From Cyanophora paradoxa (Eukaryota > Glaucocystophyceae > Cyanophorales > Cyanophoraceae): a stretch of 64,000 nt of DNA. Location of the stretch: assembly GCA_004431415.1 (NCBI GenBank), contig QPMI01000058.1, forward strand, positions 124,001-188,000, in the 5' to 3' direction. Below the pieces are notes generated by a model. The model had not been told where the DNA came from, did not search any database, and saw only the letters and a list, made by a program, of their open reading frames with translations. Positions within the stretch are counted from its first letter, which is position 1; every line of letters starts with the position of its first letter. Of this stretch, positions 35,301-45,689 are shown piece after piece. The translations under genes and the position numbers were made by a program.

Positions 35301-35757
35301 CCGCCGCCCCGCTCGGCGCGGCCCCGGCCCGCCCGGCGCGCTCGCGAGCGGCGCGGGCGCGCCTTCATTTGGGCCGGGTCGACGGTGAGGAGCTGGCCGG
35401 AGGAGAACGCGACGGCGATTGCCTCGAGCTCCTGCACGTAGTCCATCCCGACGACCGCCGCCGTGCCGGCCGCCTGCACGTCTGGGCTCTCCGCCCGCAG
35501 GTCGAGCTCGACCTCGCCCTGGCGCGGAGCGGGCGATCAGCGCCGCGGAGGCGGGGCGAGACCCAGACGCGCGCGTGGCGCCGCTCGCACGCCTCCGCGC
35601 GTACCTCGGGGCCGCCATCGGCGCTGAAGCTCTGGAGCACGAACGCGGCGTCCAGGAGGTGCACCGTCTGCGAGAACGGGTCCACGCACATCGCCAGAGC
35701 GCCATCGGGGCGCCCCGGGCCGCGCCCGCCCTCGCCCACAACACGCAGGTTCCTCAT
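29310..35757 (-). CDS. ELP1: Elongator complex protein 1 (ELP1/IKI3)
   Basis: Scaffold subunit of Elongator, needed for wobble-uridine tRNA modification. More than 20 exons. The start MRNLRVVGEGG at 35757 is the usual MRNL start of the family. WD-propeller blocks in order: VGMDYVQELEAIAVAFSSGQ, WAPDQELLALVTGALGLVVM, ISWRGDGRFFAVSAP (~35080), MFERNGLRHGQ (~34660), WDPVRPYRLHVACA (~34440), AVVPPPMCG (~34145), GRLYVDGALVASDATS, AIERGSRLVTAARDDPRVVL (~32990). The helical C-terminal half includes YGAAFRELRSHRVDLALLYE, QWDPKQYLPFLASL (~31730), RFTIDRHLGRHARALANIAR (~31590), an ETRSVVSEA Ser/acidic segment (~30350), and a final Ala-rich exon with stop at 29310. Donors carry GTACCCC tracts and several acceptors are GGGGTACAG. 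The donor after DPAQMK (intron starting 35362) reads GC. A 14-nt GT...AG segment at 34926-34939 must be skipped to stay in frame. Confidence 0.88.
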
Positions 35758-35831
35758 CTTTGACCCCCCCCTGAGCGGCGGGCGGGTACGAGTGCTAGCC
35801 TAGCTCGGCCCTAAAGCTAGGTACCGGTGCG
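35758..35831. promoter_or_regulatory. 74-bp bidirectional intergenic spacer
   Basis: The only DNA between the ATG of ELP1 (minus) and the ATG of the F-box gene (plus). It contains GCTAGCCTAGC and GGTACC palindromes but no TATA box. Both promoters and both 5' UTRs must lie here or overlap the neighbouring gene. Confidence 0.5.
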
Positions 35832-37770
35832 ATGTGCTCAATCCACGACCTGCCGGATGCGGTGCTGCTCCATGTCTTCTCGTACCTCCAGCGCCCGGCC
35901 GGCAAGCGGCTCGTCGGCTGCGATGCCCTCGCCCCGCTGCCGCTGCCCGACGTCGTCCCGCTGCAGCAGCTCGTCGCCATCGACTCGGTCTGCCGGCGTT
36001 TCCGCGCCGTCGTCGCCGCAGGCGGGCTCCACACAACCCTCCGTGTGAAAGACGTCGGCGCGAACCCGTACGCCAGGGACGCGGTCTGTCGGCTGGTGCA
36101 GCGGCACGCGGTGCACGTCGTGAAGCTCACTGTCGATGCCTCTGCCCTCGAATCGTACGAACTCGGAGGCGGCACGCTACAGGGCCTGCTTGACATGTGC
36201 GCATGCGGCCGCCCTTCCCGAGCTTAATCGAGGGCCGACGCCCGCGCCGCGCCGCGCGCAGGATGCCGAACCTGCGGCAGCTGAAGGCGTCGGGGCTGCG
36301 GACGCTCTCCGGGGCGCTGCAGCACGCGCGTCTGGAGCGGCTCTGCGTCGCCTTCCGCGACGCTTCGGGCTTGCACGGCAGCCTCGATCTGCGCGCGCCG
36401 GCGCTGCGCTCCCTCCGCGTCACATGCTTCGCCTCGGAGAGCTCCCATCAGCCCGCCAACGGCGCCTACCTCCAGCGCGCCATTCAGTCCTGCTCCGGCA
36501 TCGAGCACCTCGGCCTCATCAACCCAGTGCGCTGTACCCCCCCCCGAACGCTTCGCGGTACCCCTCATTTACCCCGGCTCCGCAGACGCAGAGCCCCGTG
36601 CTGGAGGCGCTCCCCATCGTCTGCCCCAACCTCAAGAGCCTCTCCATCGCCCAGGTACCCCCCGCCTCGCATCTTTCCGGTACCCCCCTTCGCCGACACG
36701 TACCCCCCCAGATGCCGTCGTGGCCGATCCTCGACCGGCTGCTTCGACGCCTCCCGAAGCTCGAAGCCCTCGACCTCGGCAGCCTCCAGCTCACGTGAGT
36801 CACCCACCCTGTACCCCCCTCAGGCTCCTTCCCCCTGGCTTACCGATCTTGGCCCTGCCAGCTACTACGACCCTGGTGCCGGTCCTACGTCCGAGCCTCC
36901 CGTACCCCCGCTAACGTACCCCCCTTCTCCCCCCTCCCCCTCCCCAGGCCCCGAGTTCCCGCGAGTGCTCGCGGAGGCTGCGCGCCCCCTCCGCGCCCTC
37001 GCCCTGCCCCAGCTCGCCCCGGGTACGCCCTTCTCGTCTAACCTCGCTCTGAACTGGTACCCGGCCGCCGCTCACCCCGCACCCGCCCCTCCCCCCCCTC
37101 CCCCCCCCTCCCACCCCCCCCCCTCCCGCCACCCAAGACGTCGTGCTACAGGCCGTCGCCGCCCGCCACGGAGCCACCCTCGAGGTGACCCTGTACCCCC
37201 TTCTGTCTTCCCCGCTCCTCTCCGACGCCCCCGCAGGTACTTTCTCTGCGTGACGCGGAGATTCTGGGCCCCGCGAGCTGGCGCCTCCTGGGTACCGCAT
37301 TCCCGGCCCTGAAAGCCCTCTCCATCGCCCGCCTGGGGCCCCAGCAGGCCCCCGGGCTCCAGTCCGCCCTGGCCGCCCCCGCCTTCGGCCCGCGGCTGCG
37401 CGCCCTGGCCCTGCCCCGCAACGCCCTGCCCCTGCACGCCCTCTACCGCCTCGCCTCTGCGCCCTGCCTGCCCCGCCTCCGCTTCCTCTCCCTCCGCGCC
37501 TCCGAGGCGCTCGACGAGGTGACGCTGGCAGCCATCCTGGCCCGGGCGCCGGCGCTGGCCCGACTGGACCTCTCGGCCTGTCCGCGCCTCCCCGCGGCCG
37601 CCGCCGTGCAGGCGACCTCCGCCCACGCCGCCCTGCGCGAGCTGAAGGTCACGGCGCCGCCCGCCGGCGCCGGCGGGGCCGGCTGGGCGGAGGTGGCCGG
37701 GCCGGCGGCGGCACGGGGCCTGCTCGTGACGGGCACCCGCCGGCTTGAGATCGCCGTCGTCCGCTTTTGA
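35832..37770 (+). CDS. F-box / leucine-rich-repeat protein
   Basis: Probably the substrate receptor of an SCF ubiquitin ligase. Exon 1 (35832-~36194) starts MCSIHDLPDAVLLHVFSYLQ, a canonical F-box, and continues through VDSVCRRFR-type residues (AIDSVCRRFRAVV). Exons 2-7 carry leucine-rich repeats: MPNLRQLKASGLRTLS (36262), LKSLSIAQ (36585-36655), LPKLEALDLGSLQ (36712-36795), PLRALALPQLAP (36949), a short 11-codon exon near 37159, and a long last exon (37237-37770) with LRALALPRNALPLHAL and LARLDLSACPRLP repeats. Every intron is short and begins GTGCGC or GTACCCCCC, or has GTACCCC within ~16 nt. Head-to-head with ELP1. The substrate cannot be predicted. Confidence 0.75.
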
Positions 37771-38032
37771 CCTCGGCCCGGGGCCCGGGCCCCCTCGCGC
37801 GAGCCTGCTTCTTCCCTGCAAGCGCGAGCGCGAGCCAGTGTGCATTCTTGCAGCGATCTTCAATTAAATTCAATGATTACATGCATATGCAAGTTTAACT
37901 GGCTTCTGTTAGCTTGAGTATGATATTTCAAGGCGGCCGCAGCCGTGGTGAATGCAAGCAATTAGTTTCCGAGGTTCGGACGCGGCAGGGCAGCTGCAGG
38001 AACGGCTCACTAGGCTGCGTACAAGGCGCCGG

Positions 38033-38868
38033 CTACGCCGTGTGTGACGGGTCGGCGATGGGCGGCGAGCCCAGCGGCTGCGGCTGCGGCTGCGGCGGCG
38101 GCGGCGCCAGCGCCTCCAGCGAAAAGTACGCAAAGTTGCCGTCCGCGCCGCCGCCGCCCCCGCCGCCGCCCCCGGCGTCGGCGGGCAGGCCCGGGCCCGA
38201 GCCGCCCCCCGCGGGCCGCGGGGCGAAGAACATGATGGATGCCCCCACGATCGCGACGAGGCCGCCCACCAGGTCCCACTTGTCCGGCCTCCTGCACAAG
38301 CCGTCGGAACAGCGACTCGGCCTGGCCGCCGGGGCGCCGGCTTTGGGGCGCGCGCGTAGAACGCACTGCTTGTCCAGGGCCCAGCCCCAGAGCACGCTCA
38401 TCGCGATGAAGAGGCCCCCGTACGCTGCCCGCGCGGTCGGGCTCAAAAGGGGGCGGCGCCGCCGGGCGCGCCGCCGGGTTACACATGCACGCGCGCGCAC
38501 CGGCGTAGCTCCGCCCGAAGTCGGCGCTCTGCAGGGGGGGGATGAAGCCGTACACGACGAGGACCATCGACCCGAGGAGGGCCCACCACCAGGGCCGGGC
38601 CTTCCGTCGCGCACCGCCTTCCAAACGAGCCAGCCTGCGCGCGCTCGCTCGTCCAGGTCTAGATCGAAATGTAGCTAACGCGAGCCGTCGCCGATCTAAA
38701 CGGCACGCGAGCGATATAATTGGGGAACGGCGCGCGCAAGCGCGAGCGCGCGCGCGCGCGCGAACCGCCGCCGATCTCAGCGAGGCCCGACGCGAGGAAG
38801 ATGACGATGGTCTTCAGGACATCCAAGGGCCCATGTTGCGCGTCGCCGCCGCCTCCTCCATCGCCCAT
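38033..38868 (-). CDS. YnfA/UPF0060-family small membrane protein, apparent frameshift
   Basis: A four-TM protein like bacterial YnfA. Exon 1 (38868-~38763) encodes DVLKTIVIFLASGLAEIGG, which is TM1. Exon 2 (~38640-38503) encodes WLVWKAVRDGRP and then, in another frame, WWWALLGSMVLVVYGFIPPL-QSADFGRSYA, TM2 plus the conserved FGR-Y segment. Exon 3 (~38428) is AYGGLFIAMSVLWGWALDK. Exon 4 is RPDKWDLVGGLVAIVGASIM-FFAPR followed by a Gly/Pro/Ala tail and stop at 38033. Two parts of exon 2 fit the family only if a tandem GGCCC-GGCCC (38592-38601) is counted once. The gene is thus a frameshifted allele, an assembly error, or uses an unseen splice. YnfA proteins are small-multidrug-resistance-like, mostly bacterial; the plastid-gene neighbour is suggestive but gives no function. 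Confidence 0.7.
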
Positions 38869-39217
38869 GTGCGCGGGCGGCTGATCGCAAGCGCGGCTTC
38901 GAATTCGCTGCCGCGCGCTGCACTAGCTAGTGCCCCCGCGAGCCACTGGCGCCGCGCCGTGACGTATCTACCGCCCGCCCCGATGTCAAGGGTTCGCGGA
39001 GAGCAGTCGCGGGGCCGTCGAGGGTTGGGTTCGCCGGGCGCCGAGGGTTCGCAGAGGCAGTCCCGCAGTCGCGCGACGGGGAGGGCGAGAGCGATTGCGC
39101 TAGTTCACGCTGCTAGAGCGCACGCTGCGCACATCTTAAGAGCCGCTCGGCTGTCTCTTGGGACGAAGCACCGTACCCGTCATTGTTCGACGTACCCGTT
39201 CGCGTGGGATCTGAGAA

Positions 39218-41357
39218 ATGAAGAGCGCCGCCTTCGCCTGCCCGGCGCTCGCATCGGCCCCGCATACCGCTGCGGCGGTCGTGGCGTCCAGCTCAAGCTA
39301 CAGCCCGCAGGCCCCCGCGCGTGCAGCCTCGCGTGCGACCCCGTTCCGGGCCTCCACGGAGGCAAAGCAGCTGCGGTGGTCCGCTTCCCAAACCGCTGGC
39401 ACTCAGTTCCAGGCGCGCGCGCGCCGGGCCGAGCGCCGATTTGATGTCGCCGAGGTGCGCCTCCGCATGCGTGCCCAGCAAGTAGACGAGCGTTCCTGAT
39501 GGTTGTTCCTTCCGCGAGCAGATCAGCGCGGTCAGCACCCCTGTGCGCGGCGCCTCCGGGAGTGCGCTGCCCTGCACGAGCCCGTGCGGCCCGCCCGCTG
39601 ACCCTCCCGCGCAGCAACGCAGTCGCAGGGCAAGAAGGCGAGGGTCGCCATCGTTGGCGCAGGGCTGGCGAGCCTGGCGGCCGCTGTGGACCTGGTCGAC
39701 CAAGGGCACGAGGTCGAGATCTTCGAGTCGCGCAACTTCGTCGGCGGCAAGGTCGGCAGCTGGGTCGACAAGGACGGCAACCACATCGAGATGGGCCTCC
39801 ACGTGCGCAGCGGCGCTGCGAATCCAGGCCCGCGCCGCCCCCGGCCGCCGCCAACGCGTCCTTCCCTTCCCAGGTCTTCTTCGGGTGCTACTACAAGCTC
39901 TTCGGGCTGATGGCCAAGCTCGGGATCCTGGAGAGCCTCCTGCTCAAGGAGCACACGCACACGTTCGTGAACAAGGGCGGCAAGACCGGCGCTCTCGACT
40001 TCCGGTTCCCGGTCGGCGCCCCGCTGAACGGTGCCGCCGCCCCGCCTCCCGTTCCTTTTCCTCCTTTCCTCTGAGGCGGGCGGGCGAGCACAGGCCTGAA
40101 GGCGTTCTTCACGACGGACCAGCTCTCGGCCGGCGACAAGCTCGCCAACTCGATCGCGCTGGGCACGAGCCCGATCGTGCGGGCCCTTGTTGACCCCGAG
40201 GGCGCCATGCGTGACATCCGCAACCTCGACGGCATCAGGTTCGCTCGCTCTCTTTCCGCTCTCGCCGCGCCCGCCGCGCCGCCCGCCCGCACGCCTCGTC
40301 CATCCGAAGCCGACCGGCGGGGCCCGCGCCGCCGCGCAGCTTCACGGACTGGTTCAAGCAGCACGGTGGCAGCCAGGGCAGCATCGACCGCATGTGGAAC
40401 CCAATCGCGTGCGCCGCCCCGCCCCGCCTCCCACCCCCTCTCTGGGCTCCCTCCGAGCCAGGCCCGCCCCGTAACTCTCTCGCAGCTACGCGCTGGGCTT
40501 CATCGACTGCGACAACATCTCCGCCCGCTGCATGCTCACCATCTTCCAGGTGCGGCCCCGCCCCGCCCCGCCCCGCCCCGCCCGCCGCCCGTCCCCTTCC
40601 CCTCGCCCTGGGCCGCCCGCCCCCCGCCGCCCCCAGCCTCCCCCGACCTCCCCCTCTCCGCAGTTCTTCGCGACGAAGACGGAGGCGTCGGTGCTGCGCA
40701 TGCTCGAGGGCTCGCCCCACGAGTTCCTGCACGCCCCCATCGTCAAGTACCTCGAAGAGCGCGGCACCAAGGTCCTCGCCGGCTTAGCTTCGCGCCGCTT
40801 GGCCCGGCTTGACTTCCTTCCTCGGCTTGCAGATCAATCTGAAGTCCCGCGTGACCGAGATCAAGCACACGACCGACGCCGCCGGCCTCCCCGACCGGTG
40901 CGCGGCGAGGGCGTGGGGGCGCGCGCTTGCGGGGCGGCCGGAGCTCTTGCCGAGCGGGCGGGGCGGCGGGGCAGGGTGACCGGGATGCGCGTGAACGTGG
41001 ACGGGACGGAGCAGGAGGTTACCGCTGACGTGTACCTCGCGGCCTGCGACGTGCCTGGCATCCACCGCCTGCTGCCCGAGAGCTTCCGGAAGCACGGCAT
41101 GTTCGACCGCATCTACAGCCTGGAGGCTGTACCCGTCGCCACCGTCCAGCTCCGCTTCGATGGCTGGGTCACCGAGCTCCAGGACGAGTCCAGGATGCGC
41201 CAGCGCGAGGCCACCGGTACCCCCCCCCCGCCTTCGAGCCCCCTACCCCCCTCCTCACTGTACGTACCCCCCAGGCCTGGACAACCTCCTCTACTCGGCG
41301 GACGCCGACTTCTCCTGCTTCGCCGACCTCGCCCTTACCAGGTGCCCATACCCCCCT

Positions 41358-41388
<31 letters not shown>

Positions 41389-41899
41389 GCCCTCTTCATT
41401 CGAACCGACCCCGGCGGGCAGCCCGTCGAGCTACTACCGGGAGGGCGAGGGCTCCCTGATGCAGCTCGTGCTCACGCCGGGCGACCCCTGGATCGGCGTC
41501 TCGAACGAGAAGATCGCGGAGCACACGCTCAAGCAGGTCCACGAGGTGCGAGAGAAAGAGCCAGCATCCTCCTTCTTCTTCTTCGTTTCCGCCCTCCCGT
41601 TTCCGTTCGTGCCCTGAAGCCCGCGCGCGCGCGCGCCGCCCGCCCGCCCGCCGCAGCTCTTCCCGTCGTCGCGTAACCTCAACTGCACGTGGTCCTCGGT
41701 CGTCAAGCTCGCCCAGTCGCTGTACCGCGAGTCACCCGGATCGGACGTCTTCCGCCCGACGCAGACGACACCCATCCCCAACTTCTTCCTCGCCGGCTCC
41801 TACACCATGCAGGACTACATCGATTCCATGGAGGGCGCCACTCAGTCCGGCCAGAACGCCGCCCGCGACATCCTCAAGGCCATCCCCTCCCTCGTCTAA
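39218..41899 (+). CDS. ZDS: Zeta-carotene desaturase, plastid
   Basis: FAD-dependent desaturase that converts zeta-carotene via neurosporene to lycopene. Exon 1 (39218-~39400) encodes a Ala/Ser-rich leader, taken as a plastid transit peptide. Exon 2 (~39621-39801) holds the dinucleotide fold [20 protein letters not shown] followed by [14 protein letters not shown] and NHIEMGLH. Later exons: [20 protein letters not shown] (39873), [20 protein letters not shown] (40093), [20 protein letters not shown] (40341), [20 protein letters not shown] (40487), [20 protein letters not shown] (40664), [20 protein letters not shown] (40977-41213), [20 protein letters not shown] (41273), [12 protein letters not shown] (41416), and a last exon with [20 protein letters not shown] and stop at 41899. 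These are diagnostic of plant-type ZDS rather than phytoene desaturase. Twelve exons, with GTGCG/GTACCCC donors. Confidence 0.92.
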
Positions 41900-43260
41900 A
41901 TCTGGCCCAGCTGGTCCAGCGTACGCGTACCCCCCCGCCTCGGATCCGGACCCTCCCCCGCTCGCTCGCTCGCTCGCCCCCTTCGTTCGCCCTCGCTCTG
42001 CAGCTGCTGCCCCGCCAGGCTGGCCGCCGGGCGCTGCCATCTAGCCAGCTAGATTTACGTAGTTAGGCCCTTCTCAAGACTTTTCAACTCGAATTACCTT
42101 TAGCCGGCGGCGGCTCGCCAAAGCCCAAATCGAGCCCGGCCACCGTGGCACCCGCTGCGACTTTAACACTGTCACTCCAGGCTGCGGTCCGCGCGCGCGC
42201 GCGCGCGCGCTATCGCCGCCCATGGCCACGGCCACGGCCAGGCCCGGCCGAGGCCGAGGCTGCGGCCGCGGCCGCCGCGCGGGGCGCCGGCGTGATCCGC
42301 GCGGCCGCACGTGCAAGCTGTCGTTCCGAAGTTCCTGCCGCATCTGGCACGACAGATCTAGACCTCGGGACCGTCGGACCCCGGGCCCGGGCCCGTCGGC
42401 GTCGGCCGGCCCCGGCCGCCGGGCGGCCCGGCCCCGGGTGGCCGAGCGCTACCGGTAGCCCTGTAGGCCACGGGGGCCTCGGCCCCCTCCCCCCCCCGCC
42501 CTCCTCCCCACCCCAGTAGGCCCCCACTGGCCCGCGGGGGTACCGCCGTACCGGTCGCGGGACTCGCGGGAGTCGCGGATTGACTCTGGTACCGCTGTTT
42601 TTTCACTTCCTTATCGGATTTAATTTTTTAAACAAGTGGTACCAACCTCGGCAAAAAAGCGGCCCGTAGTACCGGTACTAGCCTAGTAGTAGCCCGGGAC
42701 TACCGGCCGGTAGGCTGTAGCCCCCGCCCTGCAGGGCAGTGCAGGCTGGCTGCAGCTGAGCCGCTAGGGCCCAGCTGCAGCCTGCAGGCTGCAGCCTGCA
42801 GCCTGCAGGCCGCCCAGCAGGCCCAGGCCGCCCAGCTAGCGCTGCAGCCTGCAGGCTGCCGCCACGCGTACGGCGTCGACGTCGGAGATCTAGGAGCTCG
42901 CAGACGTCGCAGCTGCAGGCTGCAAGTGTTGTACGGTCACGGGTAGATTCGCAGCCTAGATCTAGAGTCACGGTCGCAGCCCAGGCCTCGCAGGGCCGAC
43001 GCACTGCGGCAGGCTGTCGTATACGTAGCTGTCGACGCGCGCCGCGACGACGCGTCGCAATAGACGTGCTACGGTGCGCGTTCGTACTGGCCGGCCGAAC
43101 GGCACTAGTACTGCGGCAGTGTGCGCGCGCGGAGGAGTACTACGGTAGGTCCAACGGAGAGCCTCAAAGCGCCGCGGCGTTCGAATTCACAAACCGGCGC
43201 GCGCGTTAGCGCTTATAGTTAGCAGCCCGGCCGCAGCCGCGCCGCGCGCGGGAACTCGGA
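41900..43260. other. Intergenic, palindrome-rich, no gene seen
   Basis: Contains a (GC)n run near 42190, GC-palindrome DNA to ~42480, and at 42715-42870 a cluster of overlapping CTGCAG/CCTGCAGG/GCTGCAGC words. The long open frames here are compositional. Confidence 0.5.
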
Positions 43261-44114
43261 ATGGGTGCCGCGCCGTCAGACGCGTTCGAGATGAGGTTCT
43301 GGCACGCCCGCCAGGTGGCGGAGGCCGAGAGCATGCCGGAGCTCGAGGACGCCAGCGAGCAGTCTGCAGGTGAAGACGCCGACGCCGACGCCGACGCGGA
43401 CGTCGGCCGCGGCTCCGACGGTGCGTGCCCCGGGCATGCGAAATGAGTCTGACGGTCAGGATGCCATATATATGATGATTTCATTCTAAATAAATTAAAA
43501 TGTTTGAGCTTTCCCTTTCCTAAGCATGCATCTAGATCTAGATCTGCGGATGATCGTGACCGCCTTGGGCGTGCAATATTAATGGCCATGCATATGGCCA
43601 TATGCATGGCCGCCGGCGCGGGCGTGTTTTCTTCAAGTTTGCGACCCTTAGCTTTATTCTCAGTCTGCATGCATATGCGCAGCCGCGCATCTAAATGCAG
43701 CTGCAGCTGTCGACGTTGATCATGGCCCATTAATATTTCAAGTCCTGAGTCCTGACGTACGCGTGTTTCGAAACGGCAGAAATCGAAGTCGACGGCTCTC
43801 ATGATCATGTACAAGCTTCGTTACAGGTGCTCAGATTAAATTCGCCTGCGTGTGTATATCAGTTTGAAATCAGGTTCATGATCGTTAACGTTATAATTAC
43901 CGGTCGCAGGACACGTCCACCGACACCGACATCAATAATCATGGGCTCGAGGAGGCGATATCGATGTCCTTCAATGACGAAATAAATGATGCAGAACTAG
44001 ATGAGATCGATATCGATATCGACCTGCAAGCTCGATGTGGAGACGCTTGCTGGGAGGCCAGCCACGTGCACGGGCACGAGCTCGAGGCTGCAGCTGTAGA
44101 TATCGCATTCTGAA
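43261..44114 (+). CDS. Small acidic hypothetical protein, two exons
   Basis: Not recognised. Exon 1 from ATG 43261 encodes MGAAPSDAFEMRFWHARQVA followed by an acidic run (GEDADADADADVGRGSDG) and stops at a GTGCGT donor near 43420. A second open stretch (~43911-44114), after a CGGTCGCAG acceptor, continues with DTSTDTDINNHGLEEAISMS, more Asp/Glu, then WEASHVHGHELEAAAVDIAF and a stop. Both parts are Asp/Glu-rich and avoid stops. The intron is AT-rich. An intrinsically disordered acidic protein of about 120 residues is the best guess; chance ORFs cannot be excluded. Confidence 0.35.
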
Positions 44115-44498
44115 ATACATGATTGCCGCCAGACCGTCGGATCCGGACTGCACAGTGTGCACAATATTTATTAAGTATATAATTGCAATCCGCGGCCGCA
44201 TGCGCAGCTGACATGTGCATGTGCATCATCATGGCATCGGCATAATGATCGATATCATCGATATCATGATATCGATCATGATAAATCACAGGTCATGTTC
44301 CTCCGACTCGGCGAGGCTCGAGCTTAGATGCCATGATGTGCACGTGCACGTGGCTACAAACATTATATAATTAATATTCAGGACCCGGGAGCGAATTCGA
44401 ACATCATATGGCGGCAAATATTCACCAAAAAAATCGAATATTCATTCGAATTTGCATGCAGCTGCTAGCGCTGAGATCGTGCACGTGTTCGAGATCTA

Positions 44499-44742
44499 GT
44501 GTTGCAGTATGTTGCAGTAGCATGTACCCCCCAGACATTTCCTTGTACCCCCCAGACATTCCCTTTTAGATCACGAGGACGTGATCTCGTGGAGGGGGGA
44601 GTTGTTGTAGTAGGATATACCCCCCAGATAGATGTACCTGTACCCCAATGATACTATGGTATCATTGGGGTACAGGTACATCTATCATGGTATCATTGGG
44701 GTACAGGTACATCTATCTGGGGGGTATATCCTACTACAACAC
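44499..44742. mobile_element. TA-flanked fold-back element
   Basis: A 51-bp perfect inverted repeat (44604-44654 against 44690-44740), with an extra partial copy of the inner arm (44659-44685), makes a long hairpin. The outer ends GTGTTGCAGTA and GTGTTGTAGTA (read inward) are flanked by TA on both sides (44497-44498 and 44743-44744). GTACCCCCCAGACA occurs twice near the left end (44524 and 44545), and a related CCCCCCAGAT in both arms. Confidence 0.7.
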
Positions 44743-45114
44743 TAGAGCTGGGCGCCATGACGGTCATGTGCACGTGCACGATCAGATTTACGGATGATAT
44801 CGATATTTTAACCAGCGTAAATCATTCGTGGCCCTTATAATCAAAATATCAGCGCCGGCGCGCGGCCACGGGATCAGGCCTAGGAGGGCGCGGCGTCGAC
44901 TCGGCGAGCTTGCATCTGCATAATGGACTCGGATGCTCCGGGAAGACGTCGAGAGCTTTCGAGTGATAAATTGCTGGCGCCGAGGGAGCCTCGAAGGAAT
45001 TGCGAATTATCGAAGTTCGAACAAGATCTAGATCTAGAGCCGCACTTGCGCAGGGCCGGCCGGGCCGCATGCGCAGCCCGGCCAGCGGTATCGATATCCC
45101 GTACTATAGCTATA
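44743..45114. other. Intergenic, weak ORF only
   Basis: A 70-codon open frame from 44923 (MDSDAPGRRRELSSDK) has no recognisable domain. A segment near 44748-44805 is a diverged copy of 45545-45605 (AGCGCCATGACG and GATCAGATTTACG in common). Otherwise nothing is seen. Confidence 0.4.
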
Positions 45115-45374
45115 CCGTATAACACAATAATATGACGGGCACTTTACTATGTCGGTACCAAATTATGTCGGTTCGGACGCGATCTAACGACATAATTTGG
45201 GACCGACATAAAACGGGTACAGTAAGTCGCACCATACAATCAACCGCCCCAGACAAGCCTGAAAATTTCATGACATACGACATAATTTGGGACCGTGATA
45301 TTTGACCAATTGCAAGAGAAGGGTCAAGTTTTCTAACGACATAAATCTGTCAGCCATATTTTTGTGTTACACGG
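45115..45374. mobile_element. TA-flanked MITE, ATGTCG-word copy
   Basis: Ends CCGTATAACACAATAATATG (left) and CCGTGTAACACAAAAATATG (from the right) lie between TA dinucleotides (45113-45114 and 45375-45376). The interior repeats ATGTCGGTACCAAATTATGT and its complement-type CGACATAATTTGGGACC several times. 260 bp, non-coding. Confidence 0.8.
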
Positions 45375-45689
45375 TAGCTACGGTAGCCTATAGCTAGTCG
45401 TGCCATGCACTGTCCACTGGGCCATGCATATGCATGGCCATGGCATACTTAATGTCTTGGCAAATTAATATTGCAAGAAGACTCTGCAGCTGCTGAGATC
45501 GAGATTCGAATTCGGAATCTAGATCGATATCCAGATCTAGACTGGCAGAGCTGAGCGCCATGACGCCCATGATGACGGTCATTGTGCGCGATCAGATTTA
45601 CGTATACGTATACGGACTCCGGGATGCTGTTCACGGTTTTTCATGAAGTCACACTTGCATATGAATTCGCAAAAGGTTGGACGACTGAT

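Noticed and set aside
42145-42519. 124-codon plus-strand open frame with Arg/Gly/Pro
   Set aside because: Low-complexity GC sequence, with similarly long open frames on the opposite strand.
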